Source: Paramagnetospirillum caucaseum (GTDB lineage: Bacteria; Pseudomonadota; Alphaproteobacteria; Rhodospirillales; Magnetospirillaceae). Taken from it: DNA of 64,000 bases. The notes beneath the pieces were generated by a model. The model saw only the letters and a list, made by a program, of their open reading frames with translations, searched no databases and was not told the origin of the DNA. The stretch lies in the NCBI RefSeq assembly GCF_000342045.1, contig NZ_AONQ01000001.1, forward strand, positions 62,001-126,000, written 5' to 3'. Both the position numbers and the translations under genes were made by a program. Shown here piece by piece: positions 8,322 to 15,173 of this stretch (within the stretch, counting starts at the first letter, position 1; every line of letters starts with the position of its first letter).

Positions 8322-9490
8322 GACGCGCTCGCCGCCGTGCGGCGCCTTTCCAGGGCCGCCGCCTGCACCTCGCCGCGCGCATCGCCCGAGTCCGCCGCGC
8401 GGCGGAACCAGCGGATGGCCGCCGCCTCGTCCTGCTCGACGCCGACGCCAAGCGCCAGCATCACCGCGTAATTGTACTGGGCCTCGGCCAGCCCCTGCTC
8501 GGCGGCGCGGCGGCACAGCATGGCCGCCTCGGTGGGGTCGGGGTCGGTGCCGCGTCCCTGGCGCAGCATGTTGGCCAGATTGTGCAGCGCCGTGGCCAAT
8601 CCCTGATCGGCGGCCTGACGGTAGAGTTCCACCGCCTGGGTCTCGTCCCGCTCGACCCCGGCTCCGGCCTCGTACAGCGCCCCCAGGGCGAAGATGGCGC
8701 CGGCGTCGCCCTGATCGGCGGCCTGCTTGAACCACTTGGCGGCCACTTCCGGACTGGCCTCGACGCCGCGGCCCTGGCGGATCATGTTGCCCAGGTTGAA
8801 CTGGGCCTGCGGATCGCCCTGCTTGGCCGCCTCGCGGAACCATTTCAGCGCGTGGGCGTTGCTTTGCGCCACGCCCAGTCCCTGATCGTACATCACCCCC
8901 AGGGAATACTGGCCGCGCGCGTCGCCGGCCTTGGCCGCCTGGGTATAGAGCTTCACCGCCTCGCCCAGGTCGGGGGCGACCCCCTTGCCCTCACGGTAGG
9001 CGTTGCCCAGCGCCACCATGGCGGCGGCGTCGCCCTTGTCGATGGCGGCGCGCAGCGCCGCCGGGTCGTCCACCGTCTCGCCGATGCGCAGGGGATCGGT
9101 CTCCACCTCGATCTCCGGCAGGGCGATCACCTTGGGACCGGCCTGTTGCGGCGGCGGGTCGGGATCGGGGGCGGGAACGGGCTCGGCGGCGGGGGAAGCC
9201 TCCTCGGCCGGGGGGCTGCCGTAATCCGGGCGAACGGCCTGGCGCTTGGCGGGCAGGTCGTCGACGCGGCGGCGCACGTCCACCCCCTCGGCGGCCATCT
9301 TCTTCAGCAGGGCCATGGCCTCGGCGTTGCCCTGGCGGGCCGAGCGCACCAGCCACACCACGGCCTCGTCCAGGTCGCGCTTGACCTGATAGCCCAGGCG
9401 GTAAAGATCGCCGAGCTTGAACTGGGCGACCGGATCATTTTCCAGCGCCAGAGAACGATAACGGGTGACGATCTCCGGTTCGCGCGCCAT
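8318..9490 (-). CDS. Sel1-repeat (SLR/TPR-like) protein
   Basis: About 390 residues. The C-terminal two thirds is an array of at least six Sel1-like repeats of about 36 residues (AMVALGNAYREGKG, GQYSLGVMYDQGLG, AQFNLGNMIRQGRG, IFALGALYEAGAG, LHNLANMLRQGRG, AQYNYAVMLALGVG), with one more near the N-terminus. A Pro-rich linker (about residues 95-140) separates them. Such solenoids bind proteins; the partner is probably the coupled downstream protein. No signal peptide is seen. The start is uncertain: ATGs at 9490 and 9499 are both possible, neither with a strong ribosome binding site. Confidence 0.85.
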   Translation of the reverse strand: MAREPEIVTRYRSLALENDPVAQFKLGDLYRLGYQVKRDLDEAVVWLVRSARQGNAEAMALLKKMAAEGVDVRRRVDDLPAKRQAVRPDYGSPPAEEASPAAEPVPAPDPDPPPQQAGPKVIALPEIEVETDPLRIGETVDDPAALRAAIDKGDAAAMVALGNAYREGKGVAPDLGEAVKLYTQAAKAGDARGQYSLGVMYDQGLGVAQSNAHALKWFREAAKQGDPQAQFNLGNMIRQGRGVEASPEVAAKWFKQAADQGDAGAIFALGALYEAGAGVERDETQAVELYRQAADQGLATALHNLANMLRQGRGTDPDPTEAAMLCRRAAEQGLAEAQYNYAVMLALGVGVEQDEAAAIRWFRRAADSGDARGEVQAAALERRRTAASAS

Positions 9491-9550
9491 TCTGGCCATC
9501 CATCCCGAGAAAACCGCCAACCAGAATGCCGCAACGGGACGGCGGAGTCG

Positions 9551-10165
9551 ATGCTATTGGACACAGTACGATTGGATGGCCAAACATGGCTGTATACCGG
9601 CATCGCCGACCGTCCCGAGGTGCGGTCGCGGCTGCTCGCCGGCCATCTGGCCCGTGAACTGGGATGCTCGCCGGACGCCATCGTCCTCGGCCGCGACCGC
9701 TTCGGCAAGCCCTTCCTGGCCGCCCCGGCCGCCGCCTACTGGTTCAACCTGTCGGCCTGCGGCGGGCTGGTGCTGGTCGCCGGCTCGCACGGCGGGCCGG
9801 TGGGCGCCGATGTGGAGACCCTGGCGCGCTGCCGGCCTGTGTGGGAGGATGCGGCGAGGGAATTCGCCCCCGCCGAGCGGGCGCGGCTGGCCGGCCTCGC
9901 CCCCGCCGAGCGCCCCCTGGCCTTCGCCCGGCTGTGGACGGCCAAGGAGGCGGTGCTGAAGGCCCGGGGCATCGGCATCGTCAACGGCCTGGTCGAGCCC
10001 GATTTGTCGCATCTCGGCGATCTGTCCGCCCCGCCGCCCTGGAATCCCGCCCGGATGAAGGTAGGAGATGACCATTATGCCGTGACTTGGTATACCCTCC
10101 CCATCGACGAGGCACGGGTTGTCGCCGCGCGCGCCGAATCCTCGTCAAATCCGGGAATAACGTGA
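9551..10165 (+). CDS. 4'-phosphopantetheinyl transferase (Sfp type)
   Basis: 204 residues. The two Mg/CoA-binding motifs are present: GADVE with Asp87 and Glu89, and WTAKEAVLK with W129, K132 and E133. It transfers phosphopantetheine from CoA to a serine of a carrier protein. The stop codon overlaps the GTG start of the NRPS-like gene (GTGA), so the partner is very probably the carrier domain of that protein. The start ATG follows a GGCGGAG ribosome binding site. Confidence 0.92.
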   Translation: MLLDTVRLDGQTWLYTGIADRPEVRSRLLAGHLARELGCSPDAIVLGRDRFGKPFLAAPAAAYWFNLSACGGLVLVAGSHGGPVGADVETLARCRPVWEDAAREFAPAERARLAGLAPAERPLAFARLWTAKEAVLKARGIGIVNGLVEPDLSHLGDLSAPPPWNPARMKVGDDHYAVTWYTLPIDEARVVAARAESSSNPGIT

Positions 10166-13100
10166 CCACGTCCTTGTCTTCAGCCCTGTCCGGCCGCCGC
10201 GATCCCTCGCTGATCCGCGACGAAACCCTATGGGAAATCTTCTCCGCCAGCGCACGGGCGTTTCCCCATGCCGCCGCCACCTTCGGCGACGAGACCCTGA
10301 CCTATACCGGGCTGTCGGCCCGCGCCCAGGCTGTTTCCCGCGCCCTGGCGGCGCGCGGCATCGGACGCGGCGATTTCGTCGGGCTGTGGATGAGCCGATC
10401 GCTCGACCTCCATGTGGCGCTGCTGGGCATCCTGGCCTCGGGCGCCGCCTACATCCCCTTCGACACCGAGGCGCCCACCGAGCGGGTGGCCGAGTGCCTG
10501 GCCGATTGCGCCGCCAAGGCGCTGATCGTCGATGCCTTCACCATGGGCGGCATCACCGGGTCCATGCCGGCCCACACCCTGATCCTGCCCAGCCTGGAGC
10601 AGGCGGCGCCGGAAGGGGCCTCCCCCGACCCCCGCGCCCAGGGCGCCAATCCGGCCGACCCGGCCTACGCCATCTACACCTCGGGCTCCACCGGCAAGCC
10701 CAAGGCCATCGTCATCAGCCATTCCAACATCTGCCACTACCTGCGCGCCGCCAATTCCCTCTACGGCCTGCGCTCCGACGACGTGGTCTTCCAGGGCGCC
10801 TCGGTGGCCTTCGACCTGTCGCTGGAAGAGATCTTCGTGCCCTATCTGGTGGGAGCCAGGCTGTGGATCGCCGGACGGCGCACCCTGGCCGAGGCCGACC
10901 GGCTGCCGGGCGTGCTGGCCGAGGCCGGCATCACCGTGCTCGATACCGTGCCGACCCTGCTGGGCCTGCTGTCCGAGGACATCCCCGGCCTGCGCGTCAT
11001 CATCCTGGGCGGCGAGGCCTGCCCCCCGGCCCTGGCAGAGCGCTGGTGCCGGCCGGGCCGGCGCATCTTCAATTCCTACGGTCCCACCGAGACCACCGTG
11101 GTGGCCACCATGGCCGAGGTCGAAGCGGGCAAGCCGGTGACCATCGGACGGCCCATCCCCAATTACGTCTGCCATGTGGTGGACGACTTCACCAACCCGG
11201 TGGCGCCGGGGGTTACCGGCGAATTGCTGATCGGCGGGCCGGGGGTGGCGGCAGGCTATCTCGGCCGCCCGGAGCTGACCGCCGAGAAGTTCATCGCCAA
11301 TCCCTGGGATTCCGACGGTACCGCCCCGGTGCTCTACCGCTCGGGCGACGCGGTGGCCATCGACGGGAACGGCGACATCACCTTCCACGGCCGCATCGAC
11401 GATCAGGTCAAGATCCGCGGCTTCCGCGTCGAGCTGGGCGAGATCGAGGCCCGCCTCGCCGCCCTGCCGGGCGTCAACCAGGCGGCGGTCAGCTTGCGCA
11501 CCGACGACGGCGTCGAGCGGCTGGTGGCGACCATCGTCCCCGAGGCCGGTGTCGAGGTGGAGAGCGGCCCGCTCAAGGAAGGCCTGCGCGGCCAGCTGCC
11601 CGCCTACATGGTGCCGTCCCATTATCTGGTGGTCGACGAACTGCCCCGCCTGATCTCGGGCAAGCTGAACCGCAAGGCGCTGAAGGACCTGCCGCTGGAC
11701 CTGTCGGTGGGTGGGGCTGAGCAGGAGGAGCCAGCCTCCCCCACCGAGGCCGCCCTGCTGGACGCGGCCCGCCGGGTGTTCCCCGGCCAGGCCATTCCCT
11801 TCGAGGCCGATTTCTTCCTCGACCTCGGCGGCCATTCGCTGCTGGCCGCCAAGTTCGTCTCGGCGGTGCGCGAGACGCCGTCCCTGGCCAGCCTGACGCT
11901 GAACGAGATCTATTCCGCCCGAAGCCTGCGCGCCATGGCGGCGCTGCTCGACCTCCGCACGCCGGCCCCGGGCGCCAAGGCCGCCGACCTGTCGTTCGAC
12001 CCGCCGACGCTGCGCCGCCGCTTCCTGTGCGGTCTGGCCCAGGCGGCGGCCATGCCGTTCATCCTGGCGCTGACCACCGCGCCGTGGCTGGGCGTGTTCA
12101 TCTCCTACATGCTGCTGTCGGGCGAGGACGCCAGCTTCCTCAAGGAAGTGGGCACCCTGATGGTCACCTACGCGGTGATCAACGTCGGCACCATCTCCGC
12201 CTCCATCGCCCTGAAATGGCTGGTCCTCGGGCGGACCCGGCCGGGACGGCACAAGCTGTGGGGGGGCTATTATTTCCGCTGGTGGTTGGCGCAAAGGGTG
12301 GTCAGCGTCGCCCACATCAAGTGGTTCCAGGGCACGCCGATCATGAGCATCTACCTGCGCCTGCTGGGCGCCCGGGTGGGCAGCGACTGCGTGCTGTCGG
12401 AGATGGAGGCCGGCGCCTTCGATCTGGTGACCATCGGCAACGGCGTGGCCATCGGCGGCAAGACCCGGCTGGCCAATGCCGAGGCGGTGGGCGACGAACT
12501 GGTGATCGGCGTCATCGAGATCGGCGACGACGCCTTCATCGGCAGCTCGTGCATGATCAGCCACGGCGTGGTGATCGAGACGGGCGGCGAACTGGGGGAC
12601 CTGACCTCCGTGGCGCAGGACGCCCGGGTGGGACGCTACGAACATTGGGACGGCTCGCCCGGCCGCAAGGTCGGCATGGTCGATGAGGCCGCCCTGCCCG
12701 AGCCGGCCAATGCCGGTTTCGGCCGCAAGCTGGCCCTGACCGTCTTCTACGCCCTGATGCTGGTGGTGCTGCCGCCCATCAGCCTGCTGCCGATCTTTCC
12801 CGCCTTCTTCATCTTCGAGCGCCTGAGCGAGGTTCTGGTGGGCGGCGAATACGCCACCATCCTGCCGCTGCTGGCCTGGCCCACCGCCATGGCGCTGATC
12901 GCCGTCACCGTGCTGCTGATCGCCGCCGTGCGCTGGTCGGTCCTGCCGGTGGTGACGGCGGGCAGCTATTCCATCTATGGCAGCCTCTATGTCCGCAAGT
13001 GGATCGTCGCCCTGGCCACCGAGCTGATGCTGGAGACCCTGTCGTCGCTCTACGCCACCGTCTACATGCGGCTGTGGTACCGCCTGATGGGGGCCAGGAT

Positions 13101-14136
13101 CGGCAAGGACGCCGAGATTTCCTGCAATCTGGCCGGGCGCTACGACCTGACCGATATCGGACCGGGCTGCTTCATCGCCGACGAGGTGGTGCTGGGCGAC
13201 GAATGCGTCCGCCGCGGCTGGATGGTGCTGGAGCCGGTGAAGACCGAGGCCCGCGTCTTCGTCGGCAACGACGCGGTGGTGCCGCCCGGCGCGGTGATTC
13301 CCGCCGGGACCCTGATCGGCATCAAGTCGCGGCCGCCGGCCAACGAAGAGATGTCGCCCGGCGACACCTGGTTCGGCAATCCGCCGTTCAAGCTGCCGGT
13401 GCGCCAGCGCTTCGACGACGTGGGGTCCAACTGGACCTTCGCGCCGCCCCTGTGGCGCCGGGTGTGGCGCGCCGTGTTCGAAGCCTTCGCCGTCTCGCTG
13501 CCCACCGCGCTGTTCATCACCTTCGGCATCATGACCGTCGACCTGCTGGCCCCCAGCATCCTGGCCCGCGAATACGCCATCGTCCTGCCGCTGTTCGTCG
13601 CGGCCTCGGTGGCCATCTCCGTCTCCCTGGCCCTGTCGTCGGTAGCGGTGAAATGGCTGATGATGGGGGCCTACCGCCCCACCGCCAAGCCCATGTGGTC
13701 GTGGTGGGCGCTGCGTACCGAGGCGGTGGCGGTGATGTACTGGGGCCTGGCCGGCAAGGTGCTGCTGGACCACCTGCGCGGCACGCCGTTCCTGCCCTGG
13801 TTCCTGTGGCTGTACGGCTGCCGCTTCGGCTCCGGCGTATTCATGGACACCACCGATATCACCGAGTTCGACTGCATCGACGTCGGCGATTTCTGCGCCA
13901 TCAACTCGCTGTCGGCGCTGCAGACCCATCTTTACGAGGACCGGGTGATGAAGGTCGGCCGGGTCAGGCTGGGCACCGGCGTGACCGTGGGCTCGGGCTC
14001 CACCGTGCTCTACGACACCGAGGTGGGCGACTTCGCCCGCATCGGCAAGCTGACCATCGTCATGAAGGGCGAAGGCATCCCCGCCCACTCCCAGTGGGAG
14101 GGCGCGCCGGCCCAGACGGTCGCCGGCGGGTCATGA
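10162..14136 (+). CDS. Pls/PosA-family single-module NRPS with membrane and hexapeptide-repeat domains
   Basis: 1,324 residues from a GTG overlapping the transferase stop. Residues about 20-540 are an adenylation domain (core A3 YTSGSTGKPK at about 172, A5 SYGPTETT, A7/A8 YRSGD and RIDDQVKIRGFRVELGEIE). A carrier domain follows with DLGGHSLL, phosphopantetheine site Ser559. The rest has about six membrane segments interleaved with three left-handed beta-helix regions containing hexapeptide-like repeats. There is no condensation or thioesterase domain. This is the architecture of epsilon-poly-lysine synthetase and PosA homologues, which join amino acids without a standard condensation domain. 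The amino acid used cannot be read here. Confidence 0.9.
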   Translation: MTTSLSSALSGRRDPSLIRDETLWEIFSASARAFPHAAATFGDETLTYTGLSARAQAVSRALAARGIGRGDFVGLWMSRSLDLHVALLGILASGAAYIPFDTEAPTERVAECLADCAAKALIVDAFTMGGITGSMPAHTLILPSLEQAAPEGASPDPRAQGANPADPAYAIYTSGSTGKPKAIVISHSNICHYLRAANSLYGLRSDDVVFQGASVAFDLSLEEIFVPYLVGARLWIAGRRTLAEADRLPGVLAEAGITVLDTVPTLLGLLSEDIPGLRVIILGGEACPPALAERWCRPGRRIFNSYGPTETTVVATMAEVEAGKPVTIGRPIPNYVCHVVDDFTNPVAPGVTGELLIGGPGVAAGYLGRPELTAEKFIANPWDSDGTAPVLYRSGDAVAIDGNGDITFHGRIDDQVKIRGFRVELGEIEARLAALPGVNQAAVSLRTDDGVERLVATIVPEAGVEVESGPLKEGLRGQLPAYMVPSHYLVVDELPRLISGKLNRKALKDLPLDLSVGGAEQEEPASPTEAALLDAARRVFPGQAIPFEADFFLDLGGHSLLAAKFVSAVRETPSLASLTLNEIYSARSLRAMAALLDLRTPAPGAKAADLSFDPPTLRRRFLCGLAQAAAMPFILALTTAPWLGVFISYMLLSGEDASFLKEVGTLMVTYAVINVGTISASIALKWLVLGRTRPGRHKLWGGYYFRWWLAQRVVSVAHIKWFQGTPIMSIYLRLLGARVGSDCVLSEMEAGAFDLVTIGNGVAIGGKTRLANAEAVGDELVIGVIEIGDDAFIGSSCMISHGVVIETGGELGDLTSVAQDARVGRYEHWDGSPGRKVGMVDEAALPEPANAGFGRKLALTVFYALMLVVLPPISLLPIFPAFFIFERLSEVLVGGEYATILPLLAWPTAMALIAVTVLLIAAVRWSVLPVVTAGSYSIYGSLYVRKWIVALATELMLETLSSLYATVYMRLWYRLMGARIGKDAEISCNLAGRYDLTDIGPGCFIADEVVLGDECVRRGWMVLEPVKTEARVFVGNDAVVPPGAVIPAGTLIGIKSRPPANEEMSPGDTWFGNPPFKLPVRQRFDDVGSNWTFAPPLWRRVWRAVFEAFAVSLPTALFITFGIMTVDLLAPSILAREYAIVLPLFVAASVAISVSLALSSVAVKWLMMGAYRPTAKPMWSWWALRTEAVAVMYWGLAGKVLLDHLRGTPFLPWFLWLYGCRFGSGVFMDTTDITEFDCIDVGDFCAINSLSALQTHLYEDRVMKVGRVRLGTGVTVGSGSTVLYDTEVGDFARIGKLTIVMKGEGIPAHSQWEGAPAQTVAGGS

Positions 14137-14351
14137 GCGAACCGGTCAAGCGCTCGGTCAAGATCGCCGGCCATGCCACCAGCGTGACGCTGGAGCCCGA
14201 GTTCTGGGACTGCCTCAAGGAGATGGCGGCGGCGCGCGGCCTGTCGGTCAACCAGATGGTGGCCGAGATCGACTGCTCGCGCGGCGGCAACCTGTCGTCG
14301 GCCATCCGGGTGTTCGTCCTGACCGAACTCAAGAGACAGGCCGCCGGATAA
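14133..14351 (+). CDS. Ribbon-helix-helix protein
   Basis: 72 residues. A short beta strand (RSVKIAGHATSVTLEPEFW) followed by two helices with LSVNQMVAEID and NLSSAIRVFVLTELK matches the RHH_4 family of small DNA-binding proteins common in Rhodospirillales. The ATGA overlap with the NRPS stop codon makes it the third gene of that operon, so it may regulate the operon, but nothing in the sequence proves this. Confidence 0.85.
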   Translation: MSEPVKRSVKIAGHATSVTLEPEFWDCLKEMAAARGLSVNQMVAEIDCSRGGNLSSAIRVFVLTELKRQAAG

Positions 14352-14381
14352 GCCCGGCGGCCTGTCCTCGTCAAGAATCCC

Positions 14382-14486
14382 CTACCTGCCCAGCTTGCTC
14401 AGCACGAACCACGCCAGGCCGCCGGTCACCGCCAGAATGAAGCCCAGGAACGCCAGGGCGATCACGGCATTATTGTCGATAACCAT
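14382..14486 (-). CDS. 34-residue single-pass membrane peptide
   Basis: The start MVIDNNAVIALAFL has a strong ribosome binding site (GGGGGAGGACAGTT before ATG). The peptide is one hydrophobic helix with a short positive C-terminus (VLSKLGR), like the small subunits of respiratory or transport complexes. Two FNR-like palindromes lie 29-83 bases upstream of its start. No family is recognised. It could extend to an ATG at 14576, but the ribosome binding site favours the short form. Confidence 0.6.
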   Translation of the reverse strand: MVIDNNAVIALAFLGFILAVTGGLAWFVLSKLGR

Positions 14487-14514
14487 AACTGTCCTCCCCC
14501 TCGGAAAACACGTC

Positions 14515-14528
14515 TTGATATGTGTCAA
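14515..14528. promoter_or_regulatory. FNR/CRP-type palindrome, site 1
   Basis: TTGATATGTGTCAA differs in one base from the FNR consensus TTGAT-N4-ATCAA. With one extra base on each side it is the perfect inverted repeat CTTGA-N6-TCAAG. It lies between the divergent small membrane peptide and the DUF2934 gene. Confidence 0.5.
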
Positions 14529-14555
14529 GACTAGCAGGGTATCCTCCGGCAGGCC

Positions 14556-14569
14556 TTGATCTGGATCAG
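14556..14569. promoter_or_regulatory. FNR/CRP-type palindrome, site 2
   Basis: TTGATCTGGATCAG differs from the FNR consensus only in the last base. Its centre is 41 bases from the centre of site 1. Placed at -41.5 it would put a plus-strand transcription start near 14604, 74 bases before the DUF2934 gene. Confidence 0.5.
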
Positions 14570-14677
14570 TGCGCATACGTCATGCAGACATCACTTATGC
14601 GGCATTGAATCCCTATGCCGTTCGCCCTAGGATTATCCACGGAAAGAATGGACAATCCGGCAATCGGGAGGAGCCCG

Positions 14678-15097
14678 ATGGCAAGCCTGAATTCGGAACG
14701 GCTGACCTTGGCGGAAACCGGCGCCCTGGCCCTGGACGAGGCCGCCCGGGAACTGGACAAGGCCAACGACACCACCAGCTTTCTCAAGGCGCTGGAGCGC
14801 AACCAGCGGGTCTGGCGGACCCTGGCGCACATCGCCATGGCCCGCGCCTGGCAATTCCCCAGCGAACGCCAGGTGGCCTATGCCCTGTCCACCGACGGGC
14901 ACGGCAACGGCGCCAATGACGAGCGGGTCAATACCTTGATCGACATCAACCGCGAGGTCTCGGACATCCTGGCCCATGGCGACGACATCGCCCGCATCCG
15001 CGAGCGGGCCCACGCCATCTGGGAAAGCCGGGGCCGCCCGCAGGGCCAGGACATGGAGCACTGGCTGCTGGCGGAAATGGAACTGTCCAGCGGCTGA
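14678..15097 (+). CDS. FlaF-like/DUF2934 protein
   Basis: 139 residues. The N-terminal half (LDEAARELDKAN...LKALERNQRVWRTLA) resembles the flagellar regulator FlaF; the C-terminal 30 residues (RIRERAHAIWESRGRPQGQD, then EHWLLAEMEL) are a clear DUF2934 motif. The start at 14678 has a GGGAGGA ribosome binding site with good spacing, which excludes the in-frame ATGs upstream. The FlaF resemblance is weak and no flagellar gene is near; the DUF2934 part is certain. Confidence 0.8.
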   Translation: MASLNSERLTLAETGALALDEAARELDKANDTTSFLKALERNQRVWRTLAHIAMARAWQFPSERQVAYALSTDGHGNGANDERVNTLIDINREVSDILAHGDDIARIRERAHAIWESRGRPQGQDMEHWLLAEMELSSG

Positions 15098-15173
15098 AAC
15101 ATTCCGTGCGGACAGGATGCCCACGCTCCCGCCGTCAACCGGAGCGCGGCCGTTCCGGCCGCATGCCGCCGCG

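Noticed and set aside
10228-14088. Very long open frame on the minus strand opposite the NRPS gene
   Set aside because: Its product is His/Gln/Gly-rich with no domain, the known artefact of antisense frames in GC-rich genes; the plus strand has full NRPS motifs.
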